Assembly (NCBI GenBank): GCA_029551285.1
Contig: JAKPFT010000021.1
Span: 1-62,012, forward strand
Direction: 5' to 3'
Origin: a bacterium
GTDB lineage: Bacteria > Ratteibacteria > UBA8468 > B48-G9 > DSTR01
Length of the DNA: 62,012 nt
In this document: one piece after another, positions 35,946 to 46,800 of the stretch
Layout of the letters: each line of letters starts with the position of its first letter
How positions within the stretch are numbered: the first letter of the stretch is position 1
Notes under the pieces: generated by a model
Databases searched by the model: none
What the model saw: the letters and a program-made list of their open reading frames with translations, nothing else
What the model was told of the DNA's origin: nothing
Position numbers and translations under genes: made by a program

Positions 35946-36746
35946 TCATACCGAAGTAAGAGCCTGCCTGGCGGCCCGATAGCCCTCCTCTATCAACGAC
36001 GGTACCTGGTTCATGTCGGCATAGTCATAACCTGCCAGGTCTGGCTCAATCGTCAAATCAGCCTGGCTCACTTGACCGGCAACCGCGGTGTTTACCAGAA
36101 TATCAAAGGTATTGGTGAGCAGGTCAATAATGTTGCGGGGTTTTCGGTAGTTCCTTTTCGCCGTCAGATTCACCCCGATTACCAGGCTGGCTCCCATGCT
36201 TCTTAAAGGAGAAACAGGCACATTTTCCACCAGACCGCCGTCCATCAAAAAACGGCCATCTCTTTCCACCGGCACGAAAATTCCTGGAACCGCCGCGCTG
36301 GCCATCACCGCAGTCTCTAACTCCCCTTCCCGGATAACCACCTTCTCGCCGGTGGAAATATCCGCCGCCACAATCGCCAGGGGTAAGATAGCCATCTCCA
36401 CCTTCACCGGCCCCAAAATCTCCCGGATTACCTCGCCCAGTTTCCGATTGGAAAGCAAACCATAGCGGGAAAGAGCCAGGCCGGAAACATCCAGCCATTT
36501 CAACTTTCTCACCATCTCTTCCAGGTGTCTGACGCTGACCCCGAAAGCATAAAGGGCAGCCACCAGAGCGCCAACACTGGTTCCAGAAAGGCAGCTGACC
36601 CTGACGCCTTCCTCCTCAAACGCCCGCAGAACCCCTACGTGGGCCCCACCCAGGACCGCTCCGCCGCCCAGGGCCAGGCCTACCCGTTCTCTGAGCAGTC
36701 TCTCCCTGAGAGAACGCCTTCGAAACATCCGCGGAAATTTGCCCAT
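35946..36746 (-). CDS. Patatin-like phospholipase (RssA/NTE type)
   Basis: 266 aa. Lipid acyl hydrolase with a Ser-Asp dyad: LALGGGAVLGGAHVGVL is the oxyanion loop, GTSVGAL holds nucleophile Ser57, and FLMDGGLVENVPV holds Asp169. Small size matches the RssA-like bacterial group. It is convergent with cysS, 10 bp apart, without a visible terminator. The start has only weak ribosome-binding signals; a second ATG is 6 codons inside. Confidence 0.9.
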   Translation of the reverse strand: MGKFPRMFRRRSLRERLLRERVGLALGGGAVLGGAHVGVLRAFEEEGVRVSCLSGTSVGALVAALYAFGVSVRHLEEMVRKLKWLDVSGLALSRYGLLSNRKLGEVIREILGPVKVEMAILPLAIVAADISTGEKVVIREGELETAVMASAAVPGIFVPVERDGRFLMDGGLVENVPVSPLRSMGASLVIGVNLTAKRNYRKPRNIIDLLTNTFDILVNTAVAGQVSQADLTIEPDLAGYDYADMNQVPSLIEEGYRAARQALTSV

Positions 36747-36881
36747 CGCAGGTTTATTTTCCCGGTAAAGGCCAGGAGTGTCAAACGCTTCAGGTTCTCT
36801 TTGTTAAGGCCAGTCAGCAGTTGTCCTTTTCTTCCGGAAAAAAACGGCTCTTCACGCCCCTGTGCTAATTACCCGCTCATC

Positions 36882-36912
36882 TTGACAGTTGTTGCCCTGC
36901 CTGTGCTATCAT
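36882..36912 (+). promoter_or_regulatory. Promoter of the CsgG-like gene
   Basis: Perfect TTGACA (36882-36887) and TATCAT (36907-36912) with a TG one base before it; 19-bp spacing, slightly long. A leader of about 40 nt ends in AGGAGGTGA before the ATG at 36961. Confidence 0.6.
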
Positions 36913-36960
36913 CAAAAGCGTAGGCACGGGATAATTTTCTTCCCTTCCAGGAGGTGAGAG

Positions 36961-38103
36961 ATGAAGAGAGTTTTCCCGTACGGATGCGTATTTTTTCTGC
37001 TATGCCTGCCGCTTTTATCCGAAGTGAAAACCGAAGTGAAAACCGGTGGACCAACCGTGGAAGAAGTTCTCAAGTATGAAGGACCGAAAGCCAGAATTGC
37101 CGTGGCCAGGTTTGAGGTTAAATCTCCCAAGGCTATCTGGGAGATGGGCGATGGATTGAGAGACATGCTGGTGGATGCCCTCTTCAAGACTGGCCGGTTT
37201 ATCGTTCTGGAAAAAGATTCCCTGAAAGACCTGGAAGAAGAATTTAAACTGGGCGAAGAAGGATGGAGCCGGAAGGCCCCGGAGAAGGGAACTTTTGAGG
37301 CCGCGGACATTGTTGTCTCCGGAGCCATCACCGGATTTGAACCTCATGCCGAAGGAATGGGTGGTGGGGGTTTCGTCATACCTTTACCTTTCGGCGCCGG
37401 GGTGGCGATCAAAAAAGAAGAAGCTTACATCCAGGCCACCCTCCGGCTGATTGATGTCCGCACCCGGAGGGTAATTAACTCCACCACGGTGGAAGGAAAA
37501 GCCTCTAAGGCAAAACTTGGATTAGCCGCAGGGGGGGTGGCTGGTCCGGTGATTTTAGGTGGCGGCTTTGAGAAATACAAGAACACGCCAACAGCCCAGG
37601 CCGTAGGAATCATGGTGGAAAATGCCGTGAAAGAAGTTGTCAGGATGGTCCCGGAAGACTACTACAAGTACACAGGTAAACCTGTCGCCACCGGCTACAA
37701 GAACGAACCGGATGGATTCCGGGGAATTAAGTGGGGGACTGCTTTTTCCAGTCTCACTGGAATGAAACCGGTTAAGGATGAAGGCAATATAAAGCAGTGT
37801 CAGAAAGAGAATGAGAGTCTGCTGATTGGTAAGGCTCAACTGGAAAGAATTATCTACTCCTTTTACAAGGAACAACTGGAAAGTGTCACCGCAGAGACCA
37901 GGGGTAAAGAAAACTTTGAGAAACTTAAAGTGGCTACCCAGGAAAGGTTTGGCCCTGGCAATCAGAAAAGCGAAAATGAGTGGCGCTGGGAAGGAACTGT
38001 CACTTCTATCAGTCTGCAGTTTGTTCCTGCGGAAGAAAAAGGCTTTTTGAAGATGTCTTCCGAGGAAATGAAAAAGAAGATGGAGTCAGACACCGGATTT
38101 TGA
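36961..38103 (+). CDS. CsgG-domain secreted protein with a C-terminal GFRGIKWGT domain
   Basis: 380 aa. Signal peptide MKRVFPYGCVFFLLCLPLLS. Residues about 40-225 have the CsgG fold pattern: RIAVARFEVKSP, GLRDMLVDALFKTGRFIVLE, ADIVVSGAITGFEPHAEG, and YIQATLRLIDVRTRRVINST. CsgG proteins form outer-membrane or periplasmic assemblies. A separate C-terminal domain starts GFRGIKWGTAFSSLTGMK and is seen as a stand-alone envelope domain in many anaerobes. No lipobox Cys is visible, so it may be soluble. The ribosome-binding site is near perfect. Confidence 0.8.
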   Translation: MKRVFPYGCVFFLLCLPLLSEVKTEVKTGGPTVEEVLKYEGPKARIAVARFEVKSPKAIWEMGDGLRDMLVDALFKTGRFIVLEKDSLKDLEEEFKLGEEGWSRKAPEKGTFEAADIVVSGAITGFEPHAEGMGGGGFVIPLPFGAGVAIKKEEAYIQATLRLIDVRTRRVINSTTVEGKASKAKLGLAAGGVAGPVILGGGFEKYKNTPTAQAVGIMVENAVKEVVRMVPEDYYKYTGKPVATGYKNEPDGFRGIKWGTAFSSLTGMKPVKDEGNIKQCQKENESLLIGKAQLERIIYSFYKEQLESVTAETRGKENFEKLKVATQERFGPGNQKSENEWRWEGTVTSISLQFVPAEEKGFLKMSSEEMKKKMESDTGF

Positions 38104-38231
38104 ATTTTCCCTTACCAGTTTTCTGCCGCAGAGGTGAAAATTGTCCTGCAGTAGCATTTTTTCTTCCCCGGTCAGAATGTTTTCTCAAAGATGCTAAAAT
38201 AGACCGTGTCGGTTCCTGAGAAAGGAGGACC

Positions 38232-40472
38232 ATGGACCTTACCGATGAGGTGACCAGGAAAGCTTATCAGTCAGGGGCAGACCTGGTGGGAATTGCTCCG
38301 GTGGACCGGTTTCAGGGTGCTCCCTTGAGAATGAGTCCTCAGGGTTTGCTGCCGGAGGCGCGTTCGGTAATTGTGGTCGCCATCCATCATCCAGACGCCG
38401 CCGTGGAGTTAGGCGGAGAGCCAACCCCTCACGAGTCCGGGCCGTACAATATCCAGGGAATAATGAACTGGATGCTGGATGACATTTCCTTTTCCCTGGC
38501 TCGTTTTCTGGAAGATAAGGGATACCCGACCCTGCCCATCGCCGCCAGTAACATTTGGAGGTACAAAGGGTACAAAGATTTGAAAGTTAACTTCGCTCCT
38601 GACCTGGCTCATCGTTACGCGGCTGTGGCGGCCGGCCTGGGTGAAATTGGCTGGAGCGGCCTCTTTCTCTCCCCTCAGTTTGGTCCCCGCCAGAGGGTCG
38701 TTTCTGTTATCACCACTGCCAGGTTAACTCCCACGCCCATGTATGACGGTCCGGCCCTTTGTGACCGGTGTTTGGCCTGCGTGAAAAATTGTCCGACTGA
38801 CGCTTTCCGCAAGGAGGTTGTCCGCATCAACGAAATTGAAATCGGCGGGAAGAAGTTCCGGTTTCCGGAAACAAACAAGTGGCGATGCGCCTGGGCGGAA
38901 AACTTTTGCCTCAATCTGGCCCTGCCCTTACCGGAAAAAATTACTGAAGAAGTCATTTTAAGAAACCTGGAGAAATATGGATGGCGGGCAGGTGAAGAAG
39001 GCTGCTGTCTGCGTTTTTGCATGGTACCGGAACGACGCTGGTACGATACCGGATACAGCCGCGCCCCCAGAAGAAAGCGAGAAAAGGCACTTAAAACTCC
39101 AGAAGAACTTTTTCAGGAGATCAAGACCGTTTTCCAGGGTAGCGGACTTAAGGCAATGGCGGTGGGTGGTCTGGAACTTTTCCGGAAAGAAGAATTGGTT
39201 CATCCTGAGTATCATCTGCCGGAGGTGACTTCAGTAATTTCCTTAGCTGTTTCCCTGCCTGAAGGAATTATCAACTGTCGTGAATGGGAAACGGCTCTTT
39301 ACCGGCGGCTGGCCTACACCGGTTTCAGGATAAGCCAGTTGCTGGAAAGGTACGGCTATTCTGCCTTGAGCAGTTCCCGCATAGACTCCCTGCAGGTCGC
39401 CCGAGTCCTGGGCCTGTTAGCGGAAAAAAACCAGTATCTTACGGTGCTGACCAGCGCCAGAGTCAAAGAAGGAGTGGCCCGGAAGAAATCAGTCGGAAAG
39501 CCGATTTCTCCTGAGTTGTTGCGAAATTTCTGTCGGAAATCCGGCGCGGACCTGGTCGGCTTTTTCAGCGCAGCCCGGTATGAGAAGTTTTACCAGGCCT
39601 TCAGGAAATCAGAGATGGTACCCGGAGAAAGGCCGGCCGTGGTGGACCGGGCCTTCCTCTACTGTCCTTACAGCCCGGAACTGGTGACAGAAAAGGTTGC
39701 ACTGAAAACTATCAAGGACTGGCTTCCTGAAGGTAAAAGCGTGATTGTTCTCGGTCTTCACTTTCCCCACAGCACTCTAAATTTCTGCAAGACCACTCCG
39801 GCGGAAACTACCGGCCCCTTCGCTTTTGTTCAGTGCGAAACGCTGCTGCAACTGGGCGATCTGGCCGCGAGGGTGGCTGACAGACTCCTGCAGGCAGGTT
39901 ACCAGGCCGCGGTCACCTTTGACTTAACCGGGCTGGCTTCCCGGGTCCAGAACCCGCGCTACCTTCTGCCAGACATGCGCGCCAACCTGTGGCCAGCCGT
40001 ACTGGCTGGTCTGGCTTACCCTGGCTGGCATGGCCACCCGCTTTCACCCCGGTACGGAGTCAGACAGAGATTTGTGGCAGTGGTCACGGATATGGTTCTC
40101 CCGGAACCACCCCTTCTTTCCGGGAGCCCCTGCGCTGAGTGTAACCATCCCTGCCTGAAGGCCTGTCCTACCCAGGCGATTGCCTCTCCCCGGAAGACCA
40201 TCACCATTGAGGGGAAAGAATTTCTGCTTCCACAGGTGGATGAGTTTGCCTGCGACTGGGCCAGGAGATATTGCCTGGCGGGAAAAGAAGGGCCGGAATC
40301 GGTTGGCCTGCAGGTTAATGTGCCGCTGCCAGTAGAAAGGTCGGCCCGGGCAATTGCCGCCGGGTTATCTTCGGTAAACTGGGGTGTGCAAAAGAGGTTG
40401 CTTAACATTGCTGAGGAATGTTTAAGAGTCTGCCCGGCGCACCAAAAGTTAGCCGGGAAGGAACCACAATGA
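38232..40472 (+). CDS. Three-module QueG-like iron-sulfur protein
   Basis: 746 aa. The N-terminal QueG/reductive-dehalogenase-like domain appears three times: GADLVGIAPVDRF ... SVIVVAIHHP (about 15-55), LKAMAVGGLELFRKE ... SVISLAVSLPEG (about 306-346), and GADLVGFFSAARYEK ... SVIVLGLHFPHS (about 438-514). Modules 1 and 3 have ferredoxin clusters: C177/C180/C183/C187 (CDRCLACVKNCP) and C634/C637/C641/C645, each followed by a paired Cys segment (RCAWAENFC and FACDWARRYC). The middle module lacks cysteine clusters. Epoxyqueuosine reductase is a single module of about 350 aa, so this is not plain QueG. GGAGG precedes the ATG; its stop overlaps the next gene. Confidence 0.85.
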   Translation: MDLTDEVTRKAYQSGADLVGIAPVDRFQGAPLRMSPQGLLPEARSVIVVAIHHPDAAVELGGEPTPHESGPYNIQGIMNWMLDDISFSLARFLEDKGYPTLPIAASNIWRYKGYKDLKVNFAPDLAHRYAAVAAGLGEIGWSGLFLSPQFGPRQRVVSVITTARLTPTPMYDGPALCDRCLACVKNCPTDAFRKEVVRINEIEIGGKKFRFPETNKWRCAWAENFCLNLALPLPEKITEEVILRNLEKYGWRAGEEGCCLRFCMVPERRWYDTGYSRAPRRKREKALKTPEELFQEIKTVFQGSGLKAMAVGGLELFRKEELVHPEYHLPEVTSVISLAVSLPEGIINCREWETALYRRLAYTGFRISQLLERYGYSALSSSRIDSLQVARVLGLLAEKNQYLTVLTSARVKEGVARKKSVGKPISPELLRNFCRKSGADLVGFFSAARYEKFYQAFRKSEMVPGERPAVVDRAFLYCPYSPELVTEKVALKTIKDWLPEGKSVIVLGLHFPHSTLNFCKTTPAETTGPFAFVQCETLLQLGDLAARVADRLLQAGYQAAVTFDLTGLASRVQNPRYLLPDMRANLWPAVLAGLAYPGWHGHPLSPRYGVRQRFVAVVTDMVLPEPPLLSGSPCAECNHPCLKACPTQAIASPRKTITIEGKEFLLPQVDEFACDWARRYCLAGKEGPESVGLQVNVPLPVERSARAIAAGLSSVNWGVQKRLLNIAEECLRVCPAHQKLAGKEPQ

Positions 40473-43400
40473 ACCTGTGGAGAAAAATTCTCTTCCTGTT
40501 ACTGGTTCTGGCCGGCTTTTCCAGTGGTCAGGAGAAGAAAGTTCTGCCTGCCCTGCAACTATGTGTGCCCAGAGCCAGACAGGCACCAAAGATTGACGGT
40601 GTTCTCCAGTCAGGGGAATGGGACCAGGCTGTTTCCTGGTCAGCCGGCGGCTGGCATTTCCTTGACGCCAGAAAAGTTCAGTTTTTTCTCCTCTGGGATG
40701 AAGACTTTGTCTATGTTGGCCAGCAGGCAACCCTGCTTCCTGGAGAGACCATTAAAAGGATTGGCCGGGAACCAAAACCCGACGTGGCCAGTGCCATGGA
40801 AACAGAGATGGAAATTTTCATTGACGCCGGCACTGACGGCTCCAATGGTATGCCCTGTACCTACCAGTTGATTGCCAATGCCTGCGGTAACCTCTGGGAT
40901 GTAGAACAACAATGGACGATTGGCCAGCGCAATACTTCCTGGAATGGTAACTGGATTTATGCCCAGAAAACCAGTCCTGACAGGAAATACTGGACGGCTG
41001 AACTGGCCATACCCCGCCAGACAATCTATTATCTGAACCCGCTTAAAGATGGCGTCAGCTGGCGCATGGGTTTTGGTCGGGATGGCGGCCGGGAACCAAA
41101 CGGCATTTTCGGGTGTGTGGCTCCGGTTACTTTCCGCGAGAAAACAGTGGTGGTTCAGCTCTCCGGAGTGGAAGAAAGTATTAACAACAGAATGGCTTTC
41201 AGTCTCAGGGTGAAAAATATCAACCAGCAGCCCTTCCGCGGCCAGTTGCAGGCAAAAGTGGAAGGGGGAAACCAGCCGGAAGAAAACAGAGAGATTGTCC
41301 TGGCGCCGGGCCAGGAAGTTACCATCAAGGTGGACAGACCAGCCGGCCTAAAAGAGGGTCAGAAAGCCGACTTTTTTGTCCAGGTCTCCTCTGAAGGAGA
41401 GATTATTTTTCGCTGGTCAAAACCGATCCTCTTTGACGACCTTCACACGAAACAGCGCTGGCTGGAACCGGCGCCTGCCCAGCCCTTTGACGCTTCGGTA
41501 GTTTTCAATCCGGCTCGTCACTTTCTCCGGGTAAAGGTGGACCGCTTTGAGTTCCCCAATAAAGAAAAGGTGGTCGCGGCCTCCATCCAGGTAAAAGACA
41601 GAACACAGACGAAACCGCTGGCCACGGCTATGGCTGAAAGGTTTTCCTATGACCTGGCAGAGACGCTCGTTCCGTTACCGGCTGAGCTGCCACCAGGAGA
41701 GTATAAAGTGGAGATTACCCTGCTGGACCCCAGCAGGAAACCCCTGGAGAAGTTGACCACCACGTTTACAAAGAAAGACCTCAAAGAATTTCCCTGGGTG
41801 GGCAACAATATCGGGATGAGCGACCGGGTTCTCTGGCCATTCCTGCCACTAACCGCTGAAGGCAGAAGCATCCGCTTCTCTGAACGAGAAGTAATCCTGA
41901 ACGACTTAGCCCTGCCGGCAGCCATCACCAGCAAAAACCATGTTTTACTTGCCCGACCGATTACGCTGATGGGTCAGGCTGAAGGGAAGTCTTTTCAGGT
42001 GGTGGCTAAGGGCCCCCTAAAGCGACTGAAGAGTAGTCGCACCACGGCCGAATTCTCTGGTAGTGGCGCGGGAGGTCCTCTCGTCGTGGAAAATAGGCTC
42101 CGGGCAGAATATGACGGTTGCTGCCGGGTAGAGTTAACCCTGAAACCTTCCGGACAGGTAGCCGAAATAGAAAAGCTCTGGCTGGAGATACCCTTGCCTG
42201 CTGACCAGGCCACCCATCTCCACAGTTTCCGTCAGGACATGCGGGTTTCCTGCTATGCTGGTCTTTTACCTCCTGGCGAAGACAAAGTCTGGGATACCAC
42301 CAGAGTCCCGGCCAATCAAATGACTGTCGGTTCTTTCGTCCCCTTGATTTTCCTGGGAACACCTTCGGCCGGACTGACCTGGTTTGCCGACTCGGATGAA
42401 AACTGGTGGCCTACCAACGCCGCTCCAGCCGCAGAAATTTTTCGCACCGGCCAGGAGGTAATTCTCCGGTTTAACCTGGCCGGCGAACCAGTCCGCTTTT
42501 CCGAAAGCCGGACGATCGTTTTCGGGCTACAGCCCAGCCCGGTCAGACCACTGGTCCCGGAGAGCTGGACGCCTGGCTCCGGCATCTGCGGGCTTTACGA
42601 GTACGATGGCCGCTTTGACCGCAAGACCCAGAAAAGAGGTTTTTACCTGTATCCGGCGCATCCAGAAAAATTCAATGCCTATTACACCGCAAAATTCGGC
42701 GGAAAACCGATGGGTATTTACACGGAGAACGCCCCGACTGATGTTCCGGCTGAAGACGCTGAATACTTTGCGGATGAGTGGAACGGAGGTCGCACCAGGA
42801 GTCTCTCTGATTGCTGCCTATACTATGCAAAGAAACTCCTTGAGGCCTGTCCCATAATTCATGGGTTTTACATTGATAACATCTATCCCCGAACGACCTG
42901 GAATGCAGAAGCCGGCTCTGCCTACCGGTTGCCTGACGGACGGATTCAACCAGGCTTTGACCTTTGGGAGACAAGGGAATATGTCCGGAGACTGCGCACC
43001 TTGCTTCAGGACATGAAAAGAGAACCACATGGGATTGAGGTTCACATGACCTGTACCATGGTCATTCCGGTCTACGCCTGGGCTGACTGCATGCGAGAAG
43101 GGGAAAACCCGGTGGAAGCCGATAAGGGGAAGAAAGACTTCGCTGACCTTTACCCACCGGGCTTTGTCGCGATTATGAACAATCCTTACCTCTGGGGAAT
43201 TAATTCTGTTCACCACTGGATGTTCTACACCAGAGAGGAACTCTTCAAGTCTCTTGGGCCGGATGCTTTCTGGAAAGCCCAGCGCACCGGCATAGGTCAT
43301 CTGGCCCTTCATGGAAATCTCTTTCCACGTCCCGCAGGACAGGAGTATCTGACCCTGGTCCGCAAATACGATACCGCCTTCCGGAGTTTTCCAGGCCAGG

Positions 43401-43753
43401 AAGTCTTTCTTCCCTATTGGGAAAACCAGGGTCTTTTCCAGGTTTTTAATGCCCACTGCCTGGCTTCCCTCTTTGTCAAACCTGACCGGCTGGCTCTCTG
43501 GATAATGAACTACCACCGCCAGTTAGAAAGTGTAACGGTCTGGCTGGACCTGCCCAGACTTCTCGGAAAGAAAGCCAGCGACCAGCGGGCAGTGACCGCC
43601 TGTGACCTGGAAACAATGCAGGCTTTAACCCTTCCCGGAGCCAGCCTGGAGACAAAAACCGCCGGCGCTGACCCGAAAACCGAACGCAGCAATCGCCTGA
43701 CTGTTACGGTTCCAGTTAGAGACTTCAAAATCATCTTAATCCAGGCTAAGTAA
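40469..43753 (+). CDS. Large secreted protein: CBM9-like domain plus glycoside hydrolase-like (DUF6067-type) domain
   Basis: 1094 aa with signal peptide (MNLWRKILFLLLVLAGFSSG). Residues about 35-230 look like a CBM9/DOMON sugar-binding domain (PKIDGVLQSGEWDQAVSW, TEMEIFIDAGTDGS). A beta-rich linker follows, then a C-terminal domain with GICGLYEYDGRFDRKTQKRG, IHGFYIDNIYPRTTWN, GIEVHMTCTMVIPVYAW and MNNPYLWGINSVHHWMFY typical of DUF6067-type glycosidases related to GH123. FYIDN is a candidate acidic site. The start overlaps the QueG-like stop (ATGA). Substrate unknown. Confidence 0.65.
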   Translation: MNLWRKILFLLLVLAGFSSGQEKKVLPALQLCVPRARQAPKIDGVLQSGEWDQAVSWSAGGWHFLDARKVQFFLLWDEDFVYVGQQATLLPGETIKRIGREPKPDVASAMETEMEIFIDAGTDGSNGMPCTYQLIANACGNLWDVEQQWTIGQRNTSWNGNWIYAQKTSPDRKYWTAELAIPRQTIYYLNPLKDGVSWRMGFGRDGGREPNGIFGCVAPVTFREKTVVVQLSGVEESINNRMAFSLRVKNINQQPFRGQLQAKVEGGNQPEENREIVLAPGQEVTIKVDRPAGLKEGQKADFFVQVSSEGEIIFRWSKPILFDDLHTKQRWLEPAPAQPFDASVVFNPARHFLRVKVDRFEFPNKEKVVAASIQVKDRTQTKPLATAMAERFSYDLAETLVPLPAELPPGEYKVEITLLDPSRKPLEKLTTTFTKKDLKEFPWVGNNIGMSDRVLWPFLPLTAEGRSIRFSEREVILNDLALPAAITSKNHVLLARPITLMGQAEGKSFQVVAKGPLKRLKSSRTTAEFSGSGAGGPLVVENRLRAEYDGCCRVELTLKPSGQVAEIEKLWLEIPLPADQATHLHSFRQDMRVSCYAGLLPPGEDKVWDTTRVPANQMTVGSFVPLIFLGTPSAGLTWFADSDENWWPTNAAPAAEIFRTGQEVILRFNLAGEPVRFSESRTIVFGLQPSPVRPLVPESWTPGSGICGLYEYDGRFDRKTQKRGFYLYPAHPEKFNAYYTAKFGGKPMGIYTENAPTDVPAEDAEYFADEWNGGRTRSLSDCCLYYAKKLLEACPIIHGFYIDNIYPRTTWNAEAGSAYRLPDGRIQPGFDLWETREYVRRLRTLLQDMKREPHGIEVHMTCTMVIPVYAWADCMREGENPVEADKGKKDFADLYPPGFVAIMNNPYLWGINSVHHWMFYTREELFKSLGPDAFWKAQRTGIGHLALHGNLFPRPAGQEYLTLVRKYDTAFRSFPGQEVFLPYWENQGLFQVFNAHCLASLFVKPDRLALWIMNYHRQLESVTVWLDLPRLLGKKASDQRAVTACDLETMQALTLPGASLETKTAGADPKTERSNRLTVTVPVRDFKIILIQAK

Positions 43754-43787
43754 CGCGACAGTTTACCTGGAAAAACCCCAACTGAAA

Positions 43788-43816
43788 TTGACAGACAAAG
43801 GCCGACATGATAGCTT
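43788..43816 (+). promoter_or_regulatory. Possible promoter of the GH2-like gene
   Basis: Perfect TTGACA (43788-43793), 17-bp spacer, weak -10 TAGCTT (43811-43816). The 62-nt leader contains a small palindrome (ACCCGGGTAACGCGGGT) and AAGGGGG before the ATG. Confidence 0.45.
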
Positions 43817-43878
43817 TTCCCGCAAAGAAAAAATCAGGGTCTGAACCCGGGTAACGCGGGTAAACTTCAAGGGGGAAA

Positions 43879-46800
43879 ATGAAAGCAAAAGGCCTGGCAG
43901 TGATACTTTTTGGTCTGTCTCTTTCCGGGATAACTTCTTCAGCAGAACTGGTATTGAAAAGCAATCCACTGGTTGTCCCTTCCTTCCGGCAGCAGAAATT
44001 GGAGGTTTTTCTGCAGATTGAAAATAAGAGCCAGCAGCCGGTGGTGCTTACGGTGCAGCCGCTCATCACTGATTTTAAAACCAATCAGCCTGTGCCCGGT
44101 TTAACCCCGGTCAGCCTTACTGTGGCGGCTGGCTATAACGGTGAAATAAGCTTTTCTCTTCCGGCCAGTAACCTGAAGCCATGGTCTCACTGGGACCCCC
44201 AGTTGTACTACCTTGACCTTTTACTGAAGCCGGGTGGCTCCCCGGAATTGAAAGCCGAAAGAGTCCGTTTTGGCTATCGCGAAGTCTGGACGGAAAAGGG
44301 CAATATCTATGTCAACGGGAAAAAAGTGTTTCTCCTGGGTGGCAACCACGCCGGCCGGCGCAACGAAACTGAAATGAAGTTTGCCAAACTGGCTGGTTTT
44401 AACGCTGACACTATTCCTGATGATTTATCTTCCAGGGTTAATCAGACAGTGCTGGACCTGGCTGACCGCTACGGTCACTACCTGGTCTGGTCCTGGGCGC
44501 CGGTGAACGCTGACAGCCGCGGCTGGCTTTACGCCCACGGCAATCATCCTTCGCTGATCGGTTACGCTATTTCCAGTCCGGAACCAGTGTACATGCTGGG
44601 TCCCCATGGTCACCCCATGGGTATCGGCGCGGTTATTCCCGAACAAGATAAGGACAAACCACCGATACAACTCATCCGCCGGCTGAACCAGATAGACCCC
44701 GGTCGCATCTACGGCTACTATGTGGTGGGTCTGGGTGGCAATTTCCGCTCCCTGATGTGGGATTTAGGCTGGGGGGTACCGGTTCAGTCCCAGGAAGAGT
44801 GGCTGAGTTACTGGTCAAAAAACAGGGAAAAGGTGGAGCCTTTTTTTCCTCAGGAGTTTGCCCTGGTAAGATTGGGCGCCAATATGGTCAGAATGGACAG
44901 GAAGTTCGGCGGTTCGGCCATTGTGGAACAGATGGCCAGGTACGCAGGGGAGGAAGCCTATCGTCGTTTTGACCCGGAAACAATGGCCGAAAGTTATGCT
45001 CCTGACGCCAAACAGGTCTGGACCAAACGCGGCTTCCAGAACGAACCCAACAGTACTTTCTTTTACATGGTGAAGGACTATCTTTACACCAGGGTATTCC
45101 CTGCCTGGCGGGTGGCCGGGTTTGCTGGCGCCTTGCTCCATGTTGATGGCCATCCCCAGAACCTGGTGCTTGATGGCCAGGTTTCCCCTCTGGCGAAGAC
45201 CCTGGCCAAAATCAGTGCGGAACTTTACTTCTTCCTTGGTGGTCCTGAGAATGACTATGTCTGCAAGGGCCACATCTTTTACGCTGGCGAGACCATCAAC
45301 AAGAGCGCCATCCTGGTCAACGATTCCCCGGGGGATGTGACCGTGGCTGTCTCCTGGTGGCTGCAGGACGAAAAAGGTAAAACGTTTTGTTTCAGAACGG
45401 AAAAACTGAGCGTGCCCCAGGGAAAAACAGGGTTTCTCCCGATCACTTTTCAGGCGCCAGAGGTAAAAGAAAAAACAGAATTGAAACTGATGGCTTCCTG
45501 GAAGGAACCGACCGGCCAGGAGCATCAAGCAGAACCACTCTTGCTCAGGGTTTATCCCCGAGAAAACTTTGTCTGGAGAGAGGGAGAAATAGCCGTCGTT
45601 GATGCTACCGGCGCTACCCTGAAAATCCTCCAGGAGATGAAGATTCCAGCAGTCAGCCTCACCAGAGATAAAGCCGAGCAGAACCTTTCCCTCTTAAAGA
45701 GGGTTCGCCTGCTGGTGGTCGGCCGACAGTCCTATCCTCTGGCCGTACAGATTATAAACCCTGAGGCGATGATGTCAGCCCTCAGAGAGGGGTTGAATGT
45801 GGTGGTGCTGGAGCAGTTGAATCGTTACGTCTGTGGTCTCAAGTTAGAAAATACTGGTTCCCGGGAGGTTTTTATCAGGGCCAAGGACTCACCGCTCTTC
45901 GCCGGTCTGGACAACCATGATTTCTCCAACTGGCGGGGAGAAAGTACCCTGCTGCCTGCCTACCCTTCCTTTGATTCGGAAAGCCTTTGGTGGTACGCCT
46001 CTTATTCCTACCAGGGACAGATGAATGCCTGGAGACAGCGCAGAGCCTGGCACTGGTCCAATAAAGGTACCGTGGCTACCTTTTGCTTTGAAAAGCCACA
46101 GCAGGGAAATTTTCGGGTGCTGGCCGACGCTGGCTTTGACCTGCTTTACGCTGCCGCCGTGGAATTCTCCGTGGGCAGAGGCAGGCTGCTGCTTTCTCAG
46201 TTAGACCTGACCGACCGTTACGGCAAGGACCCGGTAGCAACCCGGTGGTTCCAGCGCCTCCTTTCGGAATACACTTCTTTGAAATCAGGGGTCAGAACAC
46301 CGGTGGGTGTTTTGAGTGAGCCCTCTCTTAAGGTCATGGAAGACTTTGGTCTGGAAACGAGCGAGGGTTTAAATACGGCCGTGGCTTATCTTTCTGCCGA
46401 TGACCTAAAAAAACTTTCCCACCAGCAGGTCAACAGCGTGAAACAGTTTGTTACTGCTGGCGGCAGTCTTCTCACCTATTTTGAGACACCGGAGCAGGCG
46501 GCCAAACTACCGGTGAAGTTAAAGTACGAACCAAGAAAAATTTTCAATCCTGACCTGCCTGAGCATCCAGTTTTTTCCGGGCTGGGCCGAAGTGAGGTCT
46601 TTCTCAGAGAACCTCACCAGATGCAGGCCATCACCGGCGCCGAAGACACCAGGGTTGTTTCCTCTTCTTCAGGACTGGCTGCCGTCTGTCAGGCCGGGAA
46701 AGGCCTGGTCGTTATTCTTCAGGTACCGCCGGACAAAGGCAAAAGCACGCCAGAGGGCTGGAGCCGGCCGAAGGTCCGTCGTCTTTATGCTACTGTGCTG

